From NCBI RefSeq assembly GCF_003318295.1, contig NZ_QOCW01000027.1:1-64000 (forward strand): a stretch of DNA of 64,000 nt. Reading direction: 5' to 3'. This document shows, piece by piece, positions 36,662 to 44,669 of this stretch. The stretch is from Bacillus taeanensis (GTDB lineage Bacteria; Bacillota; Bacilli; Bacillales; UBA6769). The position numbers and the translations under genes are program-made. Position 1 is the first letter of the stretch. Each line of letters opens with the position of its first letter. The notes under the pieces are model-generated. The model saw only the letters and a list, made by a program, of their open reading frames with translations. It was not told where the DNA came from and did not search any database.

Positions 36662-36718
36662 GGGGTCAGACCCCGCAAAAAGACATTCCCCTCTATTTGT
36701 CCTTCTGAAAAAGACATG
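36662..36718 (+). repeat. REP-like element, copy 9 of 12
   Basis: GGGGTCAGACCCC, GCAAAAAGACA, TTTGTCC-TTCTGAAA-AAGACA. Confidence 0.85.
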
Positions 36719-36789
36719 CGCTTTTTTCCTCTCATTTTCTGATTCTCTCTTCTTTTACATTTTACTAAAATTATTTTATAATGAAAAAG

Positions 36790-36859
36790 TGTTGCAAAAT
36801 GCGCAAAGTTTAAGACGTGAAATAAGTAATCAGTATTTATAAGGTTTGATTTTGCAACA
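36790..36859. promoter_or_regulatory. Paired TGTTGCAAAAT motifs before larE
   Basis: TGTTGCAAAAT occurs at 36790-36800 (plus) and, in the opposite orientation, at 36849-36859 (ATTTTGCAACA). Related sites lie at 40041-40052 and 41969-41980, before the PrpR-type regulator and the kinase operon. A candidate binding site for that regulator. Confidence 0.5.
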
Positions 36860-36876
36860 ATATCTTTATGTTTTGA

Positions 36877-36891
36877 TTGTAAGCGGTTACC
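36877..36891. promoter_or_regulatory. cre-like site before larE
   Basis: TTGTAAGCGGTTACC matches the CcpA consensus except the last base. It suggests that the lar genes are under carbon catabolite control. Confidence 0.5.
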
Positions 36892-36962
36892 AGTAACGTT
36901 AAAATAGAAAGAAGAGAAAAATTTTACAATAATGGAAGAGTTTAAGTGAGAGGTGAAAGGTT

Positions 36963-37784
36963 ATGTTAAATGAGAAATATGAAAAACTAAACGAAATTTT
37001 ACGAGAAATGGGCAGTGTGGTTGTTGCATTTTCAGGTGGTGTGGACAGCACGCTTTTATTAAAAGCAGCCGTTGATGTGTTGGGAAGAGAAAATGTGCTT
37101 GCGGTTACGGCCGATTCTGAAACCTATCCGAGCAGTGAGTTAGAAGAAGCGAAACAGCTTGCTGAATTAATCGGTGCCGTGCATCAAGTAATTGAAACAT
37201 CAGAGCTGAATATTCCAGGCTATACAGAAAATGATGAAAACCGCTGCTATTTTTGTAAAAACGGTTTATTTGAAGAAGTGATGCCGATTATGAATGAAAA
37301 GGGATTTCAAAATGTTGTCTACGGCTTAATTGCCGATGATATGAGTGAGCATCGTCCCGGCGTGCGTGCGGCAAAAGAACATGGCGTGCGCGGTCCGCTG
37401 CAGGAAGCCAATCTTTATAAAGAAGAAATTCGCGCTCTTTCGAAAGAACTGGGATTGCCAACATGGGAAAAGCCGTCATTTGCTTGTTTATCATCGCGAA
37501 TTGCATATGGGGAAAAAATTACACAGGAAAAATTAACAAAGGTTGAAAAATCAGAGTATTATTTAAAACAGTTAGGCATTAAGCAGGTACGTGTGCGAAC
37601 ACATGGCGATATTGCTAGAATTGAAGTAGAGCAAAAAGACATGGCGATTGTGTTAAACAATCATAACAGCATTATGAATAAGCTTCAGGGGTTTGGCTAT
37701 CAATATGTCACCCTCGATTTAGGGGGCTACAAAAGCGGCAGTATGAACAAAGTGTTAGAAATCCAAAATTCGCTAACTAATTAG
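36963..37784 (+). CDS. larE: LarE, ATP-dependent sacrificial sulfur transferase (nickel-pincer nucleotide synthesis)
   Basis: This 273-residue PP-loop enzyme adenylates and thiolates the pyridinium dicarboxylate precursor. The PP-loop is AFSGGVDST (residues 22-30). Cys175 in PSFACLSSRI corresponds to the sulfur-donor cysteine of Lactobacillus LarE. It also has Cys95 and Cys98 (NRCYFCK), giving the three-cysteine pattern described for [4Fe-4S]-type LarE proteins. GAGGTGAAAGG precedes the ATG. It heads a larE-larB-larC1-larC2 unit. Confidence 0.95.
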   Translation: MLNEKYEKLNEILREMGSVVVAFSGGVDSTLLLKAAVDVLGRENVLAVTADSETYPSSELEEAKQLAELIGAVHQVIETSELNIPGYTENDENRCYFCKNGLFEEVMPIMNEKGFQNVVYGLIADDMSEHRPGVRAAKEHGVRGPLQEANLYKEEIRALSKELGLPTWEKPSFACLSSRIAYGEKITQEKLTKVEKSEYYLKQLGIKQVRVRTHGDIARIEVEQKDMAIVLNNHNSIMNKLQGFGYQYVTLDLGGYKSGSMNKVLEIQNSLTN

Positions 37785-37801
37785 ATAAAGGAGCGTTGAT
37801 G

Positions 37802-38569
37802 ATGAACAACATACAGTTAGAAGACATTTTAAAAAAAGTAAAAGAAGGAAGTTTAGAAGTTAATCAAGCAAAAGAAATGCTCTCTTCATTTGAAGATATT
37901 GGTTTTGCGAAAGTTGATTCGAACAGGGAAAAGCGTACCGGCTTTCCTGAAGTTGTTTATGGCGAAGGAAAAACAGCTGAACAAATCATCAGCATTATTT
38001 TATCGTTAAAAGAAAAAACAAACCGCGTGCTCGCAACAAGAGTGGATGAAAAAAAAGCGAAAAAAATACTTGCAGCTCTTCCTGATTTAGCTTACAACGA
38101 ATCAGCCCGCACGCTGTTTTGGAAGCATGAGGACGAGCCTGAGCTTCTTTATAACGGCTATATTGCCATTGTGTGTGCGGGGACGTCTGATCTTGCCGTG
38201 GCGGAAGAAGCAGCTGTAACAGCAGAGGCATTTGGCGCTTCAGTAAAACGAATTTATGATGTAGGCGTTGCCGGCATTCACCGCTTGTTTTATCATCTTG
38301 AGGATATCGAAAAGGCGACAGTAACGATTGCGGTTGCGGGAATGGAAGGGGCGCTCGCAAGCGTTGTTGGCGGCTTAATTAGCAATCCGATTGTGGCTGT
38401 TCCAACGAGCATTGGCTATGGCGCAAACTTTCAAGGTTTATCCTCGCTGCTATCGATGCTGAATGCTTGTTCACCAGGCATTAGCGTCATGAATATTGAT
38501 AACGGATTTGGCGCTGGTTATTATGCAACATTAATTCATAAAAATCACCGCAGCACAATTTTAGATTAA
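37802..38569 (+). CDS. larB: LarB, pyridinium-3,5-biscarboxylate mononucleotide synthase
   Basis: This 255-residue enzyme carboxylates and hydrolyses nicotinic acid adenine dinucleotide in the first step of nickel-pincer nucleotide synthesis. The N-terminal segment FPEVVYGEGKT and the PurE-like C-terminal part (IAIVCAGTSDLAVAEEAA, GVAGIHRL, VAVPTSIGYGANFQGLSSLL) are typical. Start ATG 37802 has AAAGGAG 8 bases upstream; two alternative starts lie just before it. It begins 17 bases after larE. Confidence 0.95.
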   Translation: MNNIQLEDILKKVKEGSLEVNQAKEMLSSFEDIGFAKVDSNREKRTGFPEVVYGEGKTAEQIISIILSLKEKTNRVLATRVDEKKAKKILAALPDLAYNESARTLFWKHEDEPELLYNGYIAIVCAGTSDLAVAEEAAVTAEAFGASVKRIYDVGVAGIHRLFYHLEDIEKATVTIAVAGMEGALASVVGGLISNPIVAVPTSIGYGANFQGLSSLLSMLNACSPGISVMNIDNGFGAGYYATLIHKNHRSTILD

Positions 38570-38583
38570 AGGATGGAAGTATA

Positions 38584-39327
38584 ATGAGAACACTATATTT
38601 TGACTGCTTTTCAGGGATTAGCGGTGACATGACGATCGGTGCGCTTCTTGATTTAGGAGGAGACGCAGCGCGTTTAAAAACAGAACTTGCGAAACTAAAC
38701 ATTGAAACAGAATATGAACTAAAATGGGAGAAAGTTGTAAAAAAAGGCGTTTCGGCAACAAAATTTGATGTGATTCTCACAAACCATCAAGAAGATCATC
38801 ACCATCATCATGACCACCATCGTCATTATTCTGACATTGTCGAGATGATTACGGGTGCTGATTTAAATGAAAACGTAACAAAAATGGCGCTTTCTATTTT
38901 TGAAAAAATCGGCAGAGCGGAAGCAAAGATTCATAACATGCCGTTTGAAAAAGTCCATTTTCATGAAGTAGGCGCGGTTGATTCGATCGTTGATATTGTT
39001 GGAACATGCATTCTTCTTGATGCACTGGATATTTCACAAATTGCAGCTTCTCCTGTTCCAGTTGGAAATGGCCGAATTCGCATTGCTCATGGGCTCTATC
39101 CCGTGCCGGCACCGGCGACGTTAGAAGTATTAAAAGGCATTCCAATTCAACAGACAGATATTAAAGGGGAATTAACAACACCAACCGGCGCAGGAATTTT
39201 GTCAGCGCTTGTACATGAGTTTGGATCGCTTCCTTCTTGTACTGCAGAAGCAATCGGATACGGCGCAGGCACAAAAGATTTTCCAGACCATCCAAATGTG
39301 CTTCGGGTTATACTCGGAACAGCTTAA
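38584..39327 (+). CDS. larC1: LarC N-terminal part (LarC1), nickel insertion
   Basis: This 247-residue N-terminal part of the nickel chelatase/cyclometallase inserts nickel into the pincer cofactor. It begins with the family's TLYFDCFSGISGDMTIGALL and carries a His-rich loop NHQEDHHHHHDHHRHYSD (residues ~64-81), thought to bind nickel, then ELTTPTGAGILSAL. It stops at TAA 39325, while the rest of LarC is a separate frame 42 bases on. Both frames are in the same phase with two stops between, so this is not the frameshift arrangement known from Lactobacillus. Confidence 0.92.
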   Translation: MRTLYFDCFSGISGDMTIGALLDLGGDAARLKTELAKLNIETEYELKWEKVVKKGVSATKFDVILTNHQEDHHHHHDHHRHYSDIVEMITGADLNENVTKMALSIFEKIGRAEAKIHNMPFEKVHFHEVGAVDSIVDIVGTCILLDALDISQIAASPVPVGNGRIRIAHGLYPVPAPATLEVLKGIPIQQTDIKGELTTPTGAGILSALVHEFGSLPSCTAEAIGYGAGTKDFPDHPNVLRVILGTA

Positions 39328-39369
39328 TTATTCAATGTTGAAATTTAAAAAGCAAAGGCGGTAATAGGT

Positions 39370-39840
39370 ATGTCACAGCAGTTTCCGCATCGCGAGGAGC
39401 ATATTGATGACGAAATGGTTAAAGTTGAAGTGAACTTAGATGATATGCCTGGAGAATGGCTTGGCTATGTGATGGAACAATTGTTTGAAGCTGGAGCAAA
39501 TGATGTGTTTTATATCCCAATTTACATGAAGAAAAATCGTCCTGGTGTGATGCTGCAGTTGTTATGCGAAAAAACAAAACTTGATGAAATGAAAACGATT
39601 TTGTTTACTGAAACGACGACACTCGGCATTCGCTATTACCCAGTAAGCGTGCATCGCTTAGCGCGAACATTTTACAAAGTGTCTACAGAGTGGGGCGATG
39701 TCACAGTAAAAGAAGGCTTATACAAAGGAATCGTCGTTCAAAGTGCTCCTGAGTATGAGGATTGCCGTAAAATTGCTTCAGAAAATAAAATCTCGATCAA
39801 AGAAGTTTACAGACAAGTGTGGGAAAAAATTAAGAATTGA
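39370..39840 (+). CDS. larC2: LarC C-terminal part (LarC2), nickel insertion
   Basis: This 156-residue C-terminal domain of LarC reads VEVNLDDMPGEWLGYVMEQL and GANDVFYIPIYMKKNRPGV, followed by ETTTLGIRYYPVSVHRLAR, the usual LarC2 pattern. A weak GGCGGTAATAGGT precedes ATG 39370. In Lactobacillus full-length LarC arises by ribosomal frameshifting; here the two parts look like independently translated subunits. It closes the larE-B-C1-C2 unit. Confidence 0.9.
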   Translation: MSQQFPHREEHIDDEMVKVEVNLDDMPGEWLGYVMEQLFEAGANDVFYIPIYMKKNRPGVMLQLLCEKTKLDEMKTILFTETTTLGIRYYPVSVHRLARTFYKVSTEWGDVTVKEGLYKGIVVQSAPEYEDCRKIASENKISIKEVYRQVWEKIKN

Positions 39841-39882
39841 TGACTAAATCCTTCTTAGAAAGATGCAGAGCAGTCTGCAGCG

Positions 39883-39906
39883 AAAAGCCTAAGGGGGCTT
39901 TTTTAT
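39883..39906 (+). terminator. Terminator of the larE-B-C unit
   Basis: AAAAGCC-TAAGG-GGGCTTTTTT. Confidence 0.7.
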
Positions 39907-40035
39907 ACGTGAGAAAGCAGCATGTGACAGCGGAGAAGCAAGTGATGGTTAGGGATACACTTTTATTTTAGACTTGTTTATCGATTATAGCTTTACTTGA
40001 AAAAAATGTTAAGTTATGATTAGAAAAAATAGATG

Positions 40036-40052
40036 TGTTGATTTTTGCAACA
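40036..40052. promoter_or_regulatory. TGTTG-N7-CAACA palindrome before the regulator gene
   Basis: TGTTGATTTTTGCAACA, 16 bases before the regulator ATG. It shares the TTTTGCAACA core with the sites before larE and suggests autoregulation. Confidence 0.5.
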
Positions 40053-40067
40053 GAAGGTGAATGAATA

Positions 40068-41843
40068 ATGATAAAAGCATTGGTTGTTGCCCCGTATGAG
40101 GGTTTATTTGAAATTATGAAAGAGATTGCTCAAGATGTTGAAGATTTTCAGTTTCACATTAAACTTGGTAATTTGTATGAGGGGATTGAGATTGCCAAGG
40201 ATGCTGAAAAGAACGGCTATAATGTTATTATTAGCCGGGGCGGTACAGCTTCAATGATTCAAGAGGTCGTTTCGATCCCTGTGATTGATATCCAAGTGTC
40301 TGGCTATGATGTTTTGCGTATTTTAACACTTGTGAAAGGTTTTCCAGGCAAAGCAGCCATTGTTGGATTTCCAAACATTTCTCACGGTGCTGCAACGATC
40401 TGTAACCTTCTCGATCTAGACATTAACACGATGACGATTACAAAAGATATTGAAGTCGAAGAGCGGTTAAAAAACTTAAAAAAACAAGGATATGAAGTTG
40501 TTATTGGTGATGTTGTAACCGTTGAAACAGCGAAACAATTAGGTTTAAATGGGGTTCTGATCACGTCTGGAAAAGAGGCAGTGATGGAAGCGCTGGACGA
40601 AGCAAGAAGAGTGTATCGGTTATTTTCAAAGCTGCATGAGGAAGTTTCATTATATCAATCGATTATTGACGGTGATGACAGAGCTGTTGCAGTGATCAAT
40701 AAGGAAGGCAAAATCATTTACAGTAATGCTCTTTTTCATACCGAAATGAACAAGACGAAGCTGGAAAACTTGCCTGATGTCAAGGAAATTGTAAGGCAAA
40801 CGTTTTTAAAGGGAAAAAAGCAAACAAAAATCCTTACGCTTGATGAGCAGTTGTGGAAGCTCACAACGTGCTGCAGTCAACAAAGTGTTATCTTATATTT
40901 TGAAAAAGCCTTTCGCAATCAAACGGAAGAACAAGCTGTGAAGGGGGATGCGTATGCGGTTGAAATTCAAACAGCAATCCCTTATGTAATTATTACAGGG
41001 AAAAGTGAGCAAATTCAGCACGTAATCAAGCAAGTTGATAAATATAGTCAAATGGATGAACCGCTCTGGATTATGAGTGAAGCCGGAAATGGAAAAGATG
41101 TAGTGGTGCAATCCATTTATTTAAAAAGTAAACGGAGCAGTGAGCCGTTTATTACGCTAAATTGCGACTTATTGAAAAAAGAACAGGTAACGAGTTTAAT
41201 AAATGAAAACTTCTTCCAAAACTATGCGAATGGCACTGTTTATTTAAAAAGAATTGATTGCTTAGATTCGTATTCTCAAAAAGAGCTTTATCATTTTATA
41301 AAAAATGAAAACGGAAAAATGCCGAGATGGCTGATGTCCTCAAACGATACAGTAGAACAAAAAATAAGCGAAGGGACATTTGACCGCGATTTATTTTATT
41401 TGTTAACACGATTGGTTATTCATATTCCACCGCTTAGAGAGCGCGGCGAAGATATTGAAAATTTAGTGCATGTGTTTATTTCCGAATTTCATACAAAGTA
41501 CGGCAAGCAAATTGTCGGCATTAGACAGGATGCTTTACAACAATTAATGGATTATGATTGGCCGGGTAATGTTGATCAGCTCAAACAGGTTATTGAACAG
41601 CTTGTCCTGCAGTCCCACTCCTATTATTTAGAAAAAGAAGAAGTGGAATCAGCCCTTTATCGATTAAAGCAGCAATCAAAAGCGAATCGTGCTGCAGTAA
41701 ACAATATGGATATAAGCGGTACGTTAAAAGAGATTGAAAAAAAGATTATTACAAAAGTACTCGAAGAAGAAGAAATGAACCAATCCAAGGCAGCGAAACG
41801 TCTTGGAATTAATCGTTCAACATTGTGGCGCAAGCTTAAATAA
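40068..41843 (+). CDS. PrpR_N-type regulator with degenerate sigma-54-activator domain
   Basis: This 591-residue regulator has an N-terminal PrpR_N ligand-sensing domain (about 1-185; VVAPYEGLFEIMKEIAQ, ISRGGTASMIQE), a PAS-like part (195-285), an AAA+ domain (300-530) and a Fis-type helix-turn-helix (NQSKAAKRLGINRSTLWRKL, 571-590). The AAA+ domain lacks the GAFTGA loop: only 24 residues separate NC365-366 from GT389-390. Its Walker B has Lys-Arg in place of Asp-Glu (VYLKRID). Walker A is only loosely kept (SEAGNGKD). It therefore probably does not activate sigma-54 and may work with the main sigma factor, as TyrR does. It likely controls the lar and acid-sugar genes around it. Confidence 0.85.
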   Translation: MIKALVVAPYEGLFEIMKEIAQDVEDFQFHIKLGNLYEGIEIAKDAEKNGYNVIISRGGTASMIQEVVSIPVIDIQVSGYDVLRILTLVKGFPGKAAIVGFPNISHGAATICNLLDLDINTMTITKDIEVEERLKNLKKQGYEVVIGDVVTVETAKQLGLNGVLITSGKEAVMEALDEARRVYRLFSKLHEEVSLYQSIIDGDDRAVAVINKEGKIIYSNALFHTEMNKTKLENLPDVKEIVRQTFLKGKKQTKILTLDEQLWKLTTCCSQQSVILYFEKAFRNQTEEQAVKGDAYAVEIQTAIPYVIITGKSEQIQHVIKQVDKYSQMDEPLWIMSEAGNGKDVVVQSIYLKSKRSSEPFITLNCDLLKKEQVTSLINENFFQNYANGTVYLKRIDCLDSYSQKELYHFIKNENGKMPRWLMSSNDTVEQKISEGTFDRDLFYLLTRLVIHIPPLRERGEDIENLVHVFISEFHTKYGKQIVGIRQDALQQLMDYDWPGNVDQLKQVIEQLVLQSHSYYLEKEEVESALYRLKQQSKANRAAVNNMDISGTLKEIEKKIITKVLEEEEMNQSKAAKRLGINRSTLWRKLK

Positions 41844-41924
41844 AAGCTTGTGTCTTTTTTTGTATTTAAAAAATAAACAAATGATTAAAAACGCAACAGT
41901 AATAGATTTAATATTAGGATGATA

Positions 41925-42066
41925 GGTCGATTTGACCATGTTTTAAAAAAAAAATAAAAAAACCATTGCCAAATGCAACAATATCATTTACCATATAACT
42001 TGTAAGCGCTTTTCATACGTTTCAAAATAAAACACATGGAAATGCGGTGAAAAGATAGGTCGATCT
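41925..42066. promoter_or_regulatory. Repeated GATAGGTCGAT motifs before the acid-sugar operon
   Basis: GATAGGTCGATTTGACC at 41921-41937 (GGTC-N5-GACC palindrome) and GATAGGTCGATCT at 42054-42066. They flank the TGCAACA site (41969-41980) and a cre-like TTGTAAGCGCTTTTCA at 42000-42015 that has one extra base relative to consensus. Confidence 0.4.
41966..41980. promoter_or_regulatory. TTGC-N5-GCAA site before the acid-sugar operon
   Basis: TTGCCAAATGCAACA, related to the motifs before larE and the regulator gene. The string GCAACAATATC is shared exactly with 36854-36864. Confidence 0.5.
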
Positions 42067-42229
42067 AACTTAGCATGCTGCATATGTAGAAAGAAACGAA
42101 TGACAAACTTAAGAAATTTATAGGGTTAGTCAAAAAGGATTAGGTTAAAAGAAGAAATGGAAATTGTATAAAAAGAGATAAAGCTATTACAGGTATAGGA
42201 TAACGGATAGCAAAAAGGGGGTGGAGATG

Positions 42230-43537
42230 ATGGTAAAGTTAGCAGTAATTGCAGATGACTTAACAGGCGCAAATGATACAGGGGTACAGTTTGCAAAACA
42301 AGGTTTAAATACCACAGTATTGTTTTCTGATACAAGGCTGCAGCCTTCCCATATGAGTGGAGATGTTATTGTATTAAATTCAGACAGCCGTGCACTGCAG
42401 GCTGACAATGCTTACGATGTTGTTTACAAGCTATCAACACAATTAAGCAGTTTAGGCGTTTCATCTGTTTTAAAGAAAATTGATTCGACGATGCGAGGCA
42501 ATGTTGGAGCAGAAATTGATGCCGTAATGGATGTGTTTGAATTTAAAACAGCATTAGTTGTACCGGCCTTTCCAAAAAGTAAACGGGTAACGATTAATGG
42601 AAAACATTATGTGCATGGAGTGCCGCTGGCAGAAACAGAAATTGCCAATGACCCCACCTGTCCGGTCAAGGAAAGTTACCTGCCGAAACTGTTACATGAT
42701 CAAAGCGAGCGGAAAGTGGAGCTCATTTCAATTGAGGATGTTCGAAAAGGAAAAGAACAATTAGCTGAAAAAATGAAAGGGCTATCTTTAGAGAAAGATT
42801 CAAAAATTGTTGTCATTGATGCAGAAACAGATAAAGAACTGCAAACAATTGCTGAAGCAGCACAAAGGCTCGAAGAAAATGTGCTTTGGGTAGGTTCAGC
42901 GGGTATTGCTTATCATTTATGCAGTACAGTACACCATAATGAGCCATCATATAAAAAATCTAAAGGGAAACAGCTTCCAATACTCGTTGTAGCTGGCAGT
43001 ATTAGTTCCATTACTCATCGACAAATTCAAGAATTAAAGGAGAAAAATAATATTGAAGAAATTGTGATTTCTCCAGATAAATTTTTCGATGAAAGCGATC
43101 GTCAAGCGGAAATTGAACGCGCTGTCAAAATGGGAGAGACATTACTAGACAAAGGTGACTTAGTCGTTTCAACAAATCGTGAGCGTGAGGCAGTTGAGCG
43201 GGTAAAGGCGATTCAACAATCACTCGGCTTAACGAACTTAGATGTCGGCAGTACCATTGCCAATGCTCTCGGAGTTATTGCAGGAAAATTAATTGAGAGC
43301 AAAAACGTCCAGGGCGCTGTTTTAACAGGCGGAGATATTGCCGGGGCAACATGTAAAGTATTAAATGGAAAAGGCATTCGTGTTGTCGGTGAAGTGGAAG
43401 ATGGCCTTCCGTATGGACAGTTATTCGGCGGTTTGTTTGATGGTTTACCACTTGTTACGAAAGCGGGTGCGTTTGGTACAGAGCAGGCACTTGTGAAAGC
43501 CCTTCAAACGTTAACAGATGTAAATAAGCAAGTTTAA
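42230..43537 (+). CDS. Four-carbon acid sugar kinase (DUF1537 family; DtnK/OtnK-like)
   Basis: This 435-residue kinase of the DUF1537 family phosphorylates O4 of threonate or erythronate. The N-terminal substrate domain begins AVIADDLTGANDTGVQFAK and has KKIDSTMRGNVGAEI; the C-terminal nucleotide domain has VVAGSISSITHRQI and VLTGGDIAGATCKVL. The start is uncertain between ATG 42227/42230 and GTG 42221; GGGGGTGG favours 42230. It is first in an operon with the TRAP genes and pdxA-like gene, the set described for D-threonate catabolism. Confidence 0.92.
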   Translation: MVKLAVIADDLTGANDTGVQFAKQGLNTTVLFSDTRLQPSHMSGDVIVLNSDSRALQADNAYDVVYKLSTQLSSLGVSSVLKKIDSTMRGNVGAEIDAVMDVFEFKTALVVPAFPKSKRVTINGKHYVHGVPLAETEIANDPTCPVKESYLPKLLHDQSERKVELISIEDVRKGKEQLAEKMKGLSLEKDSKIVVIDAETDKELQTIAEAAQRLEENVLWVGSAGIAYHLCSTVHHNEPSYKKSKGKQLPILVVAGSISSITHRQIQELKEKNNIEEIVISPDKFFDESDRQAEIERAVKMGETLLDKGDLVVSTNREREAVERVKAIQQSLGLTNLDVGSTIANALGVIAGKLIESKNVQGAVLTGGDIAGATCKVLNGKGIRVVGEVEDGLPYGQLFGGLFDGLPLVTKAGAFGTEQALVKALQTLTDVNKQV

Positions 43538-43569
43538 AAAATAGTGAAAACATTGAGGAGGAAAAAGAA

Positions 43570-44604
43570 ATGAAAAGCTTAACTAAAAAAGTTTTAGGTA
43601 CAGTTTCAGCATTAAGTTTAAGTGTCCTTGTTGCATGCGGCGGCGGTGCTGATCAACAAGCAGAACAAACGGAAGATACAGGTGCTGCAGGCGAAGCGAA
43701 AACATTACAAGTAGGGATTACACTTGCTGAAGATTCTCACTACTACAAAGGGTTAGAGCATTTTGCAGACTTAGTTGAAGAAAAAACAGATGGCGAGCTT
43801 ACAGTCGAAATTTTCCCGAACGGTTCATTAGGCGGGGAACGCGATATGGTTGAAAGTCTGCAGGTTGGAACACTTGATATGGTATTAAGCTCAACAGGTC
43901 CACTTGGCGGTTTTGCCCCGGAAATTAACGTTGTTGACCTTCCGTTTCTTTTTGAAAGTCGTGAACACGCATACAACGTATTAGACGGTGAAATTGGTCA
44001 AAACTTATTAGCAAACCTTGAAGGACAAAGCTTAAAAGGACTTGCATGGTGGGAAAACGGCTTCCGTCACGTTACAAACAGTAAACAGCCAATTGAAAAG
44101 CCGGAAGATTTACAAGGCTTAAAAATTCGTACGATGGAAAACAACGTCCACATGGATTCCTTTAAAGCGCTAGGTGCAGATCCAACGCCAATGTCATTTA
44201 CAGAGCTATTCACAGCGATGCAGCAGGGCGTAGTGGACGGTCAAGAAAATCCTATTCCAATTATTTCAACGTCTCGTTTTTATGAAGTACAAGACTATTT
44301 AACACTTACAGGTCATTTCTATTCACCAGCAGCGCTGTTAGTAAGCACACAAGTATTTGACGGCTTAACAGAAGAGCAGCAGAAAGCGCTTCAAGAAGCA
44401 GCTGCTGAAGGTGCGAAATATGAGCGTGAAATCGTTGCAGAAATGGAAGAAGAAATGATTGCTGATTTAAAAGAGCAAGGTATGCAAATTGTTGAAAACG
44501 TAGACAAAAAAGCATTCCAAGAAGCAACAAAATCAGTTTACGATCAATATGCAGATCAAGTTGGCGCTGATTTAATTAAACAAATTCAAGATGCAGCGAA
44601 ATAA
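43570..44604 (+). CDS. TRAP transporter solute-binding lipoprotein (DctP family)
   Basis: This 344-residue lipoprotein has lipobox LVAC (Cys23), then a DctP-type fold: VGITLAEDSHYYKGLEHFA, FPNGSLGGERDMVESLQ, and the carboxylate-binding Arg region GLKIRTMENNVHMDSFKAL with VVDGQENPI. It captures a sugar acid for the DctQM membrane part. TRAP systems are common importers for threonate, erythronate and related acids. GAGGAGGAAAAAG precedes the ATG. Confidence 0.93.
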   Translation: MKSLTKKVLGTVSALSLSVLVACGGGADQQAEQTEDTGAAGEAKTLQVGITLAEDSHYYKGLEHFADLVEEKTDGELTVEIFPNGSLGGERDMVESLQVGTLDMVLSSTGPLGGFAPEINVVDLPFLFESREHAYNVLDGEIGQNLLANLEGQSLKGLAWWENGFRHVTNSKQPIEKPEDLQGLKIRTMENNVHMDSFKALGADPTPMSFTELFTAMQQGVVDGQENPIPIISTSRFYEVQDYLTLTGHFYSPAALLVSTQVFDGLTEEQQKALQEAAAEGAKYEREIVAEMEEEMIADLKEQGMQIVENVDKKAFQEATKSVYDQYADQVGADLIKQIQDAAK

Positions 44605-44629
44605 TTTTAGGTTTTAGAATGGTGCGGGG

Positions 44630-44668
44630 ATATTCTCCCCCATCATCTTGTTGTATGGGGGAGGATAT
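44630..44668 (+). promoter_or_regulatory. Stem-loop enclosing the dctQ ribosome binding site
   Basis: ATATTCTCCCCCAT pairs with ATGGGGGAGGATAT around a short loop. The right arm contains the GGGGGAGG SD of the dctQ-like gene at 44670. It could protect the dctP mRNA 3' end and lower DctQ synthesis. Confidence 0.6.
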
Positions 44669-44669
44669 T

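Noticed and set aside
41840-42230. Sigma-54 promoter before the acid-sugar operon
   Set aside because: No TGGCAC-N5-TTGC-like sequence with correct GG/GC spacing was found, and the regulator lacks GAFTGA.
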